Source: an uncultured Collinsella sp. (GTDB taxonomy: Bacteria; Actinomycetota; Coriobacteriia; Coriobacteriales; Coriobacteriaceae). Taken from it: a stretch of 15,977 bases of DNA. The stretch spans positions 1-15,977 of the forward strand of contig URBB01000044.1 of the NCBI GenBank assembly GCA_900545835.1. Direction: 5' to 3'. The notes below the pieces were generated by a model. The model saw nothing but the letters and a program-made list of their open reading frames with translations, had not been told where the DNA came from and did no database searches. Position 1 is the stretch's first letter. The number at the start of each line of letters is the position of its first letter. A program made the translations under genes and the position numbers. Of the stretch, positions 6,539 through 13,245 are shown one piece after another.

Positions 6539-7783
6539 CCATGACGAAAGGTCTGCACGTGCCTTCCGAGATCGGCAAGCTCAGGAAGGTCTGCCTGCAC
6601 CGTCCCGGCGACGAGCTCCTCAACCTGCCGCCCGACGAGCTCGAGCGACTCCTGTTCGACGACGTCCCGTTCCTGGAGGTCGCGCAGCAGGAGCACGACA
6701 CCTTCGCCCAGATCCTGAGGGACCAGGGCGTGGAGGTCCTCTACCTCGAGAACCTCGTCGCCGAGGTGTTCGACCAGGTCCCCGGCGCCCGCGCCGAGTT
6801 CACCGACCAGTACATCGCCGAGGCCGGCATCCGCGGCCAGCACATGCCGCAGATCGTCCGCGAGAAGCTGGACTCCATCGAGGACAACCTCGAGTTCGTC
6901 AAGAAGACCATGGCCGGCATGACCAAGTCCGAGATCGACATGCCCCTCACGGCGTCCACGACCCTCGACTCCCTGGTCAACTCCGAGTCCGAGTCCGACC
7001 TGATCATCGACCCGATGCCCAACCTCTACTTCACCCGCGACCCGTTCGCGGTCGTCGGCGAGGGCGTCAACCTCAACCGCATGTACTCGGTCACCCGCAA
7101 CCGCGAGACCCTGTACGGCAAGTACGTCTTCAAGTACCACCCCGACTACAAGGACGTCTCCCTGTACTTCCGCCGCGACTGCCAGTTCCACACCGAGGGC
7201 GGCGACGTGCTGAACATCAACGAGAAGACCCTCGCCGTCGGCATCTCCCAGCGCACCCAGGCCGCCGCTATCGACGTCATGGCCCAGAACATCTTCTGGA
7301 ACTCCGACTCCAAGGTCGAGCGCATCCTGGCCTTCGACATCCCGGTCTCGCGCGCCTTCATGCACCTCGACACGGTCTTCACCCAGATCGACGTCGATAA
7401 GTTCACGATCCACCCCGCCATCATGGGCACCCTGCGCGTCTACGAGCTGACCGCCGGCAAGAACCCGGGCGACGTGAACATCCGCCTGATCGAGGACACC
7501 CTCGAGCACGTCCTGGAGGACGCCACCGGCGTCGACCAGGTCAAGCTGATCCCCTGCGGCGGCGGCGACCCGATCGCGGCCTCCCGCGAGCAGTGGAACG
7601 ACGGCTCCAACACCCTGTGCGTCGAGCCCGGCAAGATCTGCGTCTACGCCCGCAACACCGTCACCAACGACGTGCTGTACAAGGAGGGCCTGGACCTTCT
7701 CGTCGTGCCCTCCGCCGAGCTCTCCCGCGGCCGCGGCGGCCCGCGCTGCATGAGCATGCCCTTCTGGCGCGAGGACCTCTAAG
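6517..7783 (+). repeat. 1267-bp direct repeat, copy 2 (arcA)
   Basis: Partner of 3428-4694. The left edge is GG before CCCGAAAG in the leader and the right edge is one base after the arcA stop. Sequence diverges immediately on both sides. Such sharp edges at functional boundaries suggest gene conversion or strong purifying selection, or an assembly effect (see findings). Confidence 0.9.
6541..7782 (+). CDS. arcA: Arginine deiminase, copy 2
   Basis: 413 residues, identical in protein and, by eye, in DNA to the copy at 3452. The full catalytic set is therefore intact (Asp167, Glu219, His275, Asp277, Cys403). This copy is the conventional one: it directly precedes arcB with a 105-base gap and no U-tract terminator, so arginine to citrulline and citrulline to ornithine steps are probably co-transcribed. 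Codon use is again almost exclusively C/G-ending. There is no sign of decay in either copy, so both are likely expressed from their parallel promoters. Confidence 0.97.
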   Translation: MTKGLHVPSEIGKLRKVCLHRPGDELLNLPPDELERLLFDDVPFLEVAQQEHDTFAQILRDQGVEVLYLENLVAEVFDQVPGARAEFTDQYIAEAGIRGQHMPQIVREKLDSIEDNLEFVKKTMAGMTKSEIDMPLTASTTLDSLVNSESESDLIIDPMPNLYFTRDPFAVVGEGVNLNRMYSVTRNRETLYGKYVFKYHPDYKDVSLYFRRDCQFHTEGGDVLNINEKTLAVGISQRTQAAAIDVMAQNIFWNSDSKVERILAFDIPVSRAFMHLDTVFTQIDVDKFTIHPAIMGTLRVYELTAGKNPGDVNIRLIEDTLEHVLEDATGVDQVKLIPCGGGDPIAASREQWNDGSNTLCVEPGKICVYARNTVTNDVLYKEGLDLLVVPSAELSRGRGGPRCMSMPFWREDL

Positions 7784-7794
7784 TCTTTCCGTTT

Positions 7795-7842
7795 CCGGTG
7801 CGGTCCCCCTACAACCGCACCGGCTTCGCCCGTTAAACGGGC
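7795..7842 (+). other. Two hairpins in the arcA-arcB spacer
   Basis: CCGGTGCGG (7795-7803) pairs with CCGCACCGG (7815-7823), 9 bp. GCCCGTT (7828-7834) pairs with AACGGGC (7836-7842), 7 bp with a one-base centre. Neither is followed by a U-tract, so they are more likely RNA-processing or stability elements, or partial attenuators, than terminators. The arcA copy 1 downstream region has nothing similar. Confidence 0.5.
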
Positions 7843-7887
7843 AACACTAATACTTACGTAATTCATTTCTTCGAAAGGAATCGAACC

Positions 7888-8883
7888 ATGGGTGTTAACC
7901 TCTCCGGCCGTAGCTTCCTCAAGCTTCTCGACCTCACCACCGAGGAGATCGAGTACCTGCTCAAGCTTTCCAAGAACTTCAAGGATATGAAGCGCGCTGG
8001 CGTTCCGCACCGCTATCTCGAGGGCAAGAACATCGTTCTGCTCTTCCAGAAGACCTCCACTCGTACCCGCTGCGCCTTCGAGGTCGGCGGCATGGATCTG
8101 GGCATGGGCGTCACCTACCTCGATCCGGGTTCGTCGCAGATGGGCAAGAAGGAGTCCATCGAGGACACCGCCCGCGTTCTCGGCCGCATGTATGACGGCA
8201 TCGAGTTCCGTGGCTTTGCCCAGGACGACGTCGAGGAGCTCGCTGCTAAGTCCGGCGTGCCTGTCTGGAACGGCCTGACCACCGAGTGGCATCCCACCCA
8301 GATGCTCGCCGACATCCTGACCGTCCAGGAGAACTTCAACTACGACATCAAGGGCAAGACTCTCGTCTTCATGGGCGACTGCAAGAACAACGTTGCTCGC
8401 TCCCTCATGGTCGTCTGCTCCAAGCTCGGTATGAACTTCGTGGCCTGCGGCCCCGAGGAGTGCATGCCCGCTGACGACGTCATCGAGGCCTGCAAGCCCA
8501 TCGCCGAGGCCAACGGCTGCACCATCAAGCTGACCACCGACGTCAAGGCCGGCGTCACCGGTGCCGACGTTATCTACACCGACGTGTGGGTCTCCATGGG
8601 CGAGCCCGACGAGGTCTGGGCCGAGCGCATCGCTCAGCTTACCCCGTATCGTGTTACCTCCGAGGTCATGGCTATGGCCAACCCGGGTGCCATCTTCCTG
8701 CACTGCCTGCCCAGCTTCCACGACACCAACACCACCATTGGCGCCGAGAAGTGCGAGCAGTTCGGCATCACCGAGCAGGAGGTCACCGACGAGGTCTTCG
8801 AGAGCCCCGCTTCCAAGGTCTTCGACGAGGCCGAGAACCGCATGCACACCATCAAGGCTGTCATGTACGCCACGCTCAAGTAA
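7888..8883 (+). CDS. arcB: Ornithine carbamoyltransferase, catabolic
   Basis: Catalyses citrulline plus phosphate to ornithine plus carbamoyl phosphate, the second ADI step; the same fold runs the anabolic reverse (argF), and sequence alone does not settle direction. It has 331 residues. Motifs: carbamoyl-phosphate loop STRTR (residues 57-61), HPTQ (135-138), the ornithine loop DVWVSMGEP (232-240) and the catalytic HCLP (272-275). AAAGGA lies 9 bases before the ATG. The catabolic reading follows from its place between arcA and an antiporter, with no arginine-biosynthesis gene nearby. A terminator follows the stop by 16 bases. Codon use is less extreme than arcA. Confidence 0.95.
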   Translation: MGVNLSGRSFLKLLDLTTEEIEYLLKLSKNFKDMKRAGVPHRYLEGKNIVLLFQKTSTRTRCAFEVGGMDLGMGVTYLDPGSSQMGKKESIEDTARVLGRMYDGIEFRGFAQDDVEELAAKSGVPVWNGLTTEWHPTQMLADILTVQENFNYDIKGKTLVFMGDCKNNVARSLMVVCSKLGMNFVACGPEECMPADDVIEACKPIAEANGCTIKLTTDVKAGVTGADVIYTDVWVSMGEPDEVWAERIAQLTPYRVTSEVMAMANPGAIFLHCLPSFHDTNTTIGAEKCEQFGITEQEVTDEVFESPASKVFDEAENRMHTIKAVMYATLK

Positions 8884-8899
8884 GAGCATCTAGCATCTC

Positions 8900-8935
8900 G
8901 CTCGGGGTGTATTGCTGCACACCCCGAGCGGTTTT
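8900..8935 (+). terminator. Intrinsic terminator after arcB
   Basis: A perfect 11-bp stem pairs GCTCGGGGTGT (8900-8910) with ACACCCCGAGC (8919-8929), followed by GGTTTT. The short U-tract may permit read-through into the carrier gene. Confidence 0.78.
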
Positions 8936-8946
8936 ATCTGGTAATA

Positions 8947-8997
8947 ATCTCGCATCAAGCGGCAGGCACGGCACGGAAGAGCCGCTTCTGGCGAGAT
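8947..8997 (+). promoter_or_regulatory. Extended hairpin in the arcD leader
   Basis: ATCTCGC (8947-8953) pairs with GCGAGAT (8991-8997) and, inside it, AAGCGGC (8957-8963) pairs with GCCGCTT (8981-8987). The two helices stack across a 3x3 internal loop and close a 17-base loop with repeated GGCACGG/GCACGG. It ends 17 bases before the arcD ribosome-binding site region. With no U-tract it is not a terminator; a leader structure or processing site is more likely. Confidence 0.45.
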
Positions 8998-9030
8998 CAG
9001 TAAATGATTTATGAAGGGGGGATGAGAACC

Positions 9031-10509
9031 ATGACTGAGACCGCTAAGAAAAAGCGCGGTATGCCTTCATCGTTCACCATTCTTCTAGCTCTGCTGGCAA
9101 TTGTTGCAGTGATTACCGTTATCGTCTCCGGCACGTCCGGCGGCGCGGTTACTGCAGCCCGCTTGAGCGATTTCTGCACCGCCCCGATCCTGGGCTTCGC
9201 TGACGCTCTGCCCGTCTGCCTCTTCGTTATGATCCTGGGCGGCTTCCTCGGTATGATGACCGAGACCGGCGCTCTGGACAACGGCATCGCCGTTCTGGTG
9301 CAGAAGCTTAAGGGCAACGAGATCATGCTCGTTCCTGTCCTTATGCTCATCTTCTCCCTCGGTGGTACCACCTATGGTATGTGCGAGGAGACCGTTCCCT
9401 TCTACGCCCTGCTCGCCGCTACCATGATGGCCGCTGGCTTCGACCCCATGGTCGGCGCCGCTACCGTCCTGCTCGGCGCTGGCTGCGGCTGCCTGGGCTC
9501 CACGGTTAACCCGTTCGCCGTCGGCGCTGCCGTCGACGCTCTGACCGGCGTTGGCATTGAGGTCAACCAGTCCATCATCATCGGCCTCGGTGCCGTCCTG
9601 TGGATTGTCACTACCGCTATGTCCATCGTTTTCGTGATGAACTATGCCAAGAAGGTCAAGGCTGACAAGGGTTCCACCATCCTGTCGATGCAGGAGCTCA
9701 AGGACGCCGAAGAGGCTCACGGCAAGGCTGCTTCCGAGGTCCACAAGGAGGTCAAGCTCACCGGTCGTCAGAAGGGTGTTCTGATCGCCTTCGCCTTCAC
9801 CTTCGTCGTCATGATCGTCGGCTTCATTCCGCTGGCCGACCTCAACGAGGGCGTCGCCAACTTCTTCGACGCTGGCGCTGTCTACGACGCCGATGGTAAC
9901 GCCGTCGTCCAGGGCTGGTCTGCCCTGATCACCGGCCTGCCCATTGGCCAGTGGTACTTCGACGAGGCTTCCACCTGGTTCTTCCTCATGGCCGTCCTGA
10001 TCGGTATCATCGGTGGCCTGTCCGAGAAGCAGATCGTCAACACCTTCATCACCGGCGCTGCCGACATGATGTCCGTTGTTCTCGTTATCGCCCTCGCCCG
10101 TGGTATCTCCGTCCTCATGGCTAACACCGGCCTCGACGTCTTCGTCCTCGACGCTGCCGCCAATGCCCTGGCTGGCCTGTCCGGCGTGATCTTCGCTCCC
10201 ATGAGCTTCCTGGTCTACTTCGGCCTGTCCTTCCTGATCCCCTCGACCTCCGGTATGGCCACCGTCTCCATGCCCATCATGGGACCGCTGGCTGTTAAGC
10301 TTGGCTTCTCGCCCGAGGTCATGGTCATGATCTTCTCCGCCGCCATCGGTGTCGTGAACCTGTTCACCCCGACTTCCGGCGCCATCATGGGCGGTCTCGC
10401 CCTGGCCAAGATCGAGTGGACGACCTGGCTCAAGTTTGCCCTTAAGCTCATCGTCGCGCTCTCCGTCGTCTGCGCCGTCATCCTGACCGTCGCCTGCGTG
10501 CTGCTCTAA
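9031..10509 (+). CDS. arcD: YfcC-family carrier, probable arginine/ornithine antiporter
   Basis: Integral membrane protein of 492 residues with about 11-12 hydrophobic segments, the first at residues 14-33 after a basic N-terminus. It has the YfcC/DcuC-superfamily start KKRGMPSSFTILLALLA. It also has conserved loops GGTTYGMCEETVPF (111-124), GSTVNPFAVG (156-165), IPSTSGMATVSMP (403-415) and FTPTSGAIMGG (445-455), the last pair resembling re-entrant substrate loops. A charged cytoplasmic loop spans about 205-248. Placement after arcA-arcB argues for arginine import coupled to ornithine export, the ArcD role; another amino acid or dicarboxylate substrate cannot be excluded. The start chosen has AAGGGGGG 9 bases upstream; the in-frame ATG at 9022 touches that element. 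It may have a separate promoter, since a terminator precedes it. Confidence 0.85.
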   Translation: MTETAKKKRGMPSSFTILLALLAIVAVITVIVSGTSGGAVTAARLSDFCTAPILGFADALPVCLFVMILGGFLGMMTETGALDNGIAVLVQKLKGNEIMLVPVLMLIFSLGGTTYGMCEETVPFYALLAATMMAAGFDPMVGAATVLLGAGCGCLGSTVNPFAVGAAVDALTGVGIEVNQSIIIGLGAVLWIVTTAMSIVFVMNYAKKVKADKGSTILSMQELKDAEEAHGKAASEVHKEVKLTGRQKGVLIAFAFTFVVMIVGFIPLADLNEGVANFFDAGAVYDADGNAVVQGWSALITGLPIGQWYFDEASTWFFLMAVLIGIIGGLSEKQIVNTFITGAADMMSVVLVIALARGISVLMANTGLDVFVLDAAANALAGLSGVIFAPMSFLVYFGLSFLIPSTSGMATVSMPIMGPLAVKLGFSPEVMVMIFSAAIGVVNLFTPTSGAIMGGLALAKIEWTTWLKFALKLIVALSVVCAVILTVACVLL

Positions 10510-10521
10510 GTACCCAACGGG

Positions 10522-10595
10522 TACCCCACGGAAACCTTGACGATCCTGTAAAGGATCACCTGGTCATCGTCTGTCCGGTGGGGTAAACCCACCGG
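10522..10595 (+). other. Structured RNA candidate with mutually exclusive stems
   Basis: TACCCCAC (10522-10529) can pair with GTGGGGTA (10578-10585), enclosing GACGAT/ATCGTC (10539-10544/10566-10571) or the alternative GATCCT/AGGATC (10542-10547/10552-10557). The strand 10575-10582 (CCGGTGGG) can instead pair with CCCACCGG (10588-10595). The two pairings exclude each other, the geometry of a switch or attenuator. Just upstream is GTACCC-AAC-GGGTAC (10510-10524). I could not match it to a known riboswitch class. Confidence 0.35.
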
Positions 10596-10611
10596 TAGAC
10601 TCCTACCTTTA

Positions 10612-10650
10612 GCCCCCTTCCGTTCCGTGCGCGGGAGGGGGCGCTCTTGT
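10612..10650 (+). terminator. Probable terminator downstream of arcD
   Basis: GCCCCCT (10612-10618) pairs with AGGGGGC (10636-10642) and continues inward through a G-T pair and two C-G pairs. The tail GCTCTTGTGTT is U-poor, so strength is uncertain. It is the best candidate for the end of the arc transcript. Confidence 0.5.
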
Positions 10651-10678
10651 GTTCCGGCGTTTTACCAAACGCCGGAAC
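10651..10678 (+). terminator. Perfect 12-bp hairpin, possible second terminator
   Basis: GTTCCGGCGTTT (10651-10662) pairs perfectly with AAACGCCGGAAC (10667-10678) around a TACC loop. No U-run follows, so its role is uncertain; it could be a back-up terminator or part of a larger folded RNA. Confidence 0.45.
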
Positions 10679-10691
10679 CACTCGACGCTGC

Positions 10692-10789
10692 AAGCCCGCC
10701 AGAGCGGCAATCTGACGTTCAATCGTCGGGCATGGCCAAAAGGCCTATGCCCTCCTCTTTCACGTCACCTTGCTCGCTCTGGCGGGCTT
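10692..10789. repeat. 15-bp perfect inverted repeat with nested hairpins
   Basis: AAGCCCGCCAGAGCG (10692-10706) is repeated inverted at 10775-10789. Inside are GACG/CGTC (10714-10717/10724-10727) and GGGCATGGCC-AAAA-GGCCTATGCCC (10728-10752), a 10-bp stem with one bulge. As RNA this would form a long closing stem over two hairpins. It resembles a small structured RNA or the remains of a small mobile element; no flanking direct repeat was seen. Confidence 0.55.
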
Positions 10790-10800
10790 TCGCTGGCTTA
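10732..10800 (+). pseudogene. Possible decayed 5' end of a second YfcC-family gene
   Basis: From ATG 10732 the translation is MAKRPMPSSFT, close to the arcD start TAKKKRGMPSSFT. The match to MPSSF is shared at DNA level (14 of 17 bases from ATGCC to TTCAC). After it the frame breaks: the reading frame one base back gives VTLLALAGF, like the arcD ILLALLA segment. No ribosome-binding site is visible and nothing carrier-like continues beyond about 10800. It reads as a frameshifted, truncated relic, but the match is short and overlaps one arm of the inverted repeat, so chance is possible. Confidence 0.35.
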
Positions 10801-10940
10801 TGCTCAACCTGCGGCGCTGCCATTGTTGGTGCTGAGTGCCTTGTTTCCCGTCCCAAATTAGCCATCTCGGGTCCCCGGTGGTTGCGGTGGGCGTGTTTGG
10901 TTGGTGCCTGTTGATGGTCTGGGTATCGGGGAGGGTCTGC

Positions 10941-10989
10941 TCCGTTATAATCGCCTAGAACATTAAATGGAAACGGGACGGGAGCCATA
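10941..10989 (+). promoter_or_regulatory. Promoter and ribosome-binding site of the DUF1846 gene
   Basis: A consensus -10 TATAAT lies at 10946-10951, 39 bases before the ATG. No good -35 is found at 16-18 bases (GTATCG at 10923-10928). GACGGGAG ends 6 bases before the start codon at 10991. Confidence 0.5.
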
Positions 10990-10990
10990 T

Positions 10991-12472
10991 ATGCGCCAGG
11001 GTTTCGACAACGCGAAGTATATCGAGCTGCAGGCTGCTCACATTAAGGAGCGCATCTCGCAGTTTGGTGGCAAGCTCTATTTGGAGTTTGGCGGTAAGCT
11101 GTTCGATGACTATCATGCGAGCCGAGTGCTGCCGGGTTTTGAACCGGACAGCAAGTTCCGCATGCTCAAGAGCATCGCCGACGATGTCGAGGTTATCATC
11201 GCGATCAACGCGAACCACATCGAGAAAAACAAGGCTCGTGGTGACCTCGGTATTACCTATGACGAGGATGTGCTGCGCCTGGTCGACCTGTTCCGCGGCA
11301 ACGGCTTTGCTGTCGCGGCTGTGGTCATCACCCAGTACGCCGGCCAGCCTGCTGCCGATGTGTTCCGCAACCGCCTGAACGCGCTCGGTATTCCCGCCAA
11401 GCTGCACTATCCCATCGAGGGGTATCCGCACGATGTCGATCTGATCGTGTCCGACGATGGCTACGGCAAGAACGAGTTTGTCGAGACCACCCGACCGCTC
11501 GTCGTGGTCACTGCCCCCGGTCCTGGCTCGGGCAAGCTTGCCACCTGCCTGTCTCAGCTCTATCACGAGCACAAGCATGGCACGGCCGCCGGCTATGCCA
11601 AGTTCGAGACCTTCCCTGTCTGGAATCTTCCTCTGACGCATCCGGTCAATATTGCCTACGAGGCCGCCACGGCTGACCTCGACGACGCCAATATCATCGA
11701 TTCGTTCCACCTTGAGGCCTACAACAAGACCACGGTCAACTACAACCGCGACGTCGAGGCCTTCCCGGTAGTCCGTGCCCTGATGGAAAAGATCCTGGGC
11801 AAGAGCCCCTACCAGAGCCCTACGGACATGGGCGTCAATATGGTCGGCTTTGCCATCACCGATGACGATGCCTGCCGCGACGCTTCCAAGATGGAGATCG
11901 TCCGCCGCTACTTTACCGCGGTCGAAAATGTGCGCCGTACCGGCGTGGGCGATGAGCAAGTCGACCGTCTCAAGATTATTATGAAGAAAGCCGGCATCGA
12001 TAAGAACTACTCACCGGCGCGCTCGGCAGCCCTCACCAGGGAGCAGCTGACGGGTGGTCCCGTGGGTGCCATGGTCATGCCCGATGGCTCCGTGGTGACC
12101 GGCAAGACTTCCACGCGCCTGGGCGCCGCGAGCTCGCTCATCATGAATGCACTTAAGCATGTCTCGGGCGTCGACCTTGAGCTCGAGGTCATTAGCGATG
12201 AAGCGATCGAGCCCATCAGCAAGCTCAAGACGCATTTCCTGGGCAGCAAAAACCCGCGCCTCCACACCGACGAGACGCTTATGGCGCTGTCGATCACCTC
12301 GGCCACGAGTGAGACGGCCGCTCGCGTCCTTTCGGGCCTGGAGCAGCTGCGCGGTTGCGATGCCTTCTTTAGCGTGATTATCTCGCCGACGGACGAGACG
12401 GTACTGCGCAAACTGGGTATCAACGTGTGCTGCGAGCCCAAGTTTGAGCGCCGCGGTTTCTTCCATCGCTAA
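10991..12472 (+). CDS. DUF1846 (UPF0371) family protein
   Basis: A 493-residue cytoplasmic protein of the DUF1846 family, recognised from the start RQGFDNAKYIELQAAHIKER, the GGKLYLEFGGKLFDDYHASR segment (26-45) and the APGPGSGKLATCLSQLYHEH stretch (175-194). That stretch includes a glycine-rich GPGSGK turn resembling a nucleotide-binding loop. It is full length for the family. Its biochemical role is not established as far as I know, so none is assigned. The start at 10991 was chosen because GGGAG precedes it at 6 bases; an in-frame ATG at 10967 lacks a site. It stands alone, with its own -10 box and a strong terminator, so its position beside the arc genes need not mean a shared pathway. Confidence 0.9.
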   Translation: MRQGFDNAKYIELQAAHIKERISQFGGKLYLEFGGKLFDDYHASRVLPGFEPDSKFRMLKSIADDVEVIIAINANHIEKNKARGDLGITYDEDVLRLVDLFRGNGFAVAAVVITQYAGQPAADVFRNRLNALGIPAKLHYPIEGYPHDVDLIVSDDGYGKNEFVETTRPLVVVTAPGPGSGKLATCLSQLYHEHKHGTAAGYAKFETFPVWNLPLTHPVNIAYEAATADLDDANIIDSFHLEAYNKTTVNYNRDVEAFPVVRALMEKILGKSPYQSPTDMGVNMVGFAITDDDACRDASKMEIVRRYFTAVENVRRTGVGDEQVDRLKIIMKKAGIDKNYSPARSAALTREQLTGGPVGAMVMPDGSVVTGKTSTRLGAASSLIMNALKHVSGVDLELEVISDEAIEPISKLKTHFLGSKNPRLHTDETLMALSITSATSETAARVLSGLEQLRGCDAFFSVIISPTDETVLRKLGINVCCEPKFERRGFFHR

Positions 12473-12506
12473 GTTTGAAGCACCGCGGTAATTGCATTGC
12501 ATTTTG

Positions 12507-12539
12507 GCCGTATCGGGTTAGCGCCCGGTACGGCTTTTT
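12507..12539 (+). terminator. Intrinsic terminator of the DUF1846 gene
   Basis: GCCGTATCGGG (12507-12517) pairs with CCCGGTACGGC (12524-12534) with one G-T pair, loop TTAGCG, then TTTTT. A textbook Rho-independent terminator. Confidence 0.9.
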
Positions 12540-12599
12540 GATCAATAAAGCGCCTATTTCGGCGAAAAATAGCTGTTTACCTGCCTAGAAACAATTTGA

Positions 12600-12618
12600 G
12601 CGGTATACAATAACCGTA
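12600..12618 (+). promoter_or_regulatory. Promoter -10 region of the winged-helix gene with small inverted repeat
   Basis: TATACAAT at 12604-12611 gives a good -10 (TACAAT). It is bracketed by CGGT (12601-12604) and ACCG (12613-12616), so a regulator bound here would block the promoter. The -35 is unclear; TTTACC at 12576-12581 is spaced too far. The leader to the ATG would be about 110 nt. Confidence 0.35.
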
Positions 12619-12728
12619 ACTGTTTCATCCTTAGCGGGATGCCGCATGATGGATATTACCTGCCATCGTGAGGTGTGTCGGTCGCGCACGGCGCGTTAGA
12701 TGCTCGTGCTCGGTTTGAGGAGGCTGCT

Positions 12729-13067
12729 ATGGCGGGCAAGGGTCGTGCGAGTGTCAACGATATGAAGCGTGTCGAGGTGCTGGTGTTGATGGAGATCGAC
12801 CAGCAAACCGAAGACAATGGCGGGCCGTATGGTTTCTCGCGCAAAACGCTTGCCGAGCGCGTGGGGGTTTCGCCGTATCGTGCCCGCGCCGCAATCGATC
12901 GCTTGGATTCCGAAGGCATGATTGATGTCGTCTCGCGTTATAGCGACGACGGCGGTCAGCTTGCAAATGGCATTTGCCTCACCGAACGTGGCGAGTGGTA
13001 TCTTGAGGGCGTCCGTACCGGCATGCTCGTTCAAGAAATGCTTGAGGACGAGGTTGCTGATCGATAG
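12729..13067 (+). CDS. Small winged-helix DNA-binding protein
   Basis: 112 residues. The start is ATG 12729, preceded at 5 bases by GAGGAGG, the strongest ribosome-binding site in this part of the window; a longer frame from 12675 has none. Residues 12-67 look like a winged helix-turn-helix: helix MKRVEVLVLMEIDQQ, then FSRKTLAERVGVSPYRARAAIDRLDSEGMIDVV with the recognition helix around 48-60. A wing, SRYSDDGGQLANGICLTERG, follows (69-88). A short C-terminal helix rich in Glu could mediate dimerisation. No ligand domain is present. It is probably a transcription regulator of MarR/PadR-like fold, targets unknown. It is monocistronic, between terminators. It is a possible but unsupported candidate for the arcA regulator. 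Confidence 0.75.
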   Translation: MAGKGRASVNDMKRVEVLVLMEIDQQTEDNGGPYGFSRKTLAERVGVSPYRARAAIDRLDSEGMIDVVSRYSDDGGQLANGICLTERGEWYLEGVRTGMLVQEMLEDEVADR

Positions 13068-13091
13068 CAGCATGTAACCCTTGCCATAGCG

Positions 13092-13123
13092 ACGCCGCCT
13101 GGGAAACCGGGCGGCGTTTTGTT
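13092..13123 (+). terminator. Intrinsic terminator of the winged-helix gene
   Basis: ACGCCGCC (13092-13099) pairs with GGCGGCGT (13110-13117), with further inner pairing around a GAAA core, followed by TTTTGTTT. Confidence 0.88.
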
Positions 13124-13158
13124 TCAAGATTGAGAAATGCAATCGCACGCGAGAAAAA

Positions 13159-13187
13159 TTGCGAACGGTCCGCGGCGCGAGTATTAC
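13159..13187 (+). promoter_or_regulatory. pyrG promoter
   Basis: -35 TTGCGA (13159-13164), 17-base spacer, -10 TATTAC (13182-13187). A GAACGG hexamer (13163-13168) overlaps the -35. The leader to the pyrG ATG is about 50 nt. Confidence 0.5.
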
Positions 13188-13245
13188 AATGAAGACCCGT
13201 AAGATATGGATAAACAACTTCTACGGGAAGCGCAGGTAACTCAAT

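Larger units (their letters stand above)
6057..6540 (+). promoter_or_regulatory. AT-rich upstream region of arcA copy 2
   Basis: No gene is visible between the aminotransferase terminator and arcA copy 2. As before copy 1, the stretch is markedly AT-rich (6165-6390), but the two regions do not align except for the promoter core and leader end. It contains a GCGGT-GTGA-ACCGC inverted repeat at 6229-6242, ATGCAATTTG at 6271-6280, and the CCGTTC-type elements listed separately. Confidence 0.65.

Noticed and set aside
3428..7783. Composite transposon or insertion sequence carrying arcA
   Set aside because: No transposase, terminal inverted repeats or target duplication at the edges of the 1267-bp repeats; the edges match gene borders.
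6466..8889. 807-aa minus-strand ORF across arcA copy 2 and arcB
   Set aside because: It is antisense to two genes with intact catalytic motifs; the open frame results from extreme C/G-ending codon bias, and its product is low-complexity Val/Leu/Gly/Asp/His sequence.
10522..10595. Known guanidine or amino-acid riboswitch
   Set aside because: The arginine context made this tempting, but I could not match the conserved bases of any riboswitch class I know.
10627..10914. 95-aa plus-strand ORF downstream of arcD as a functional gene
   Set aside because: It starts in a hairpin-rich spacer with no ribosome-binding site and shows only a short frameshifted similarity to the carrier N-terminus; treated as a relic.
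13163..13168. GAACGG at the pyrG promoter as another arcA-type operator
   Set aside because: A single hexamer without a 21-bp partner; CCGTTC/GAACGG also occurs by chance inside coding regions of this window.
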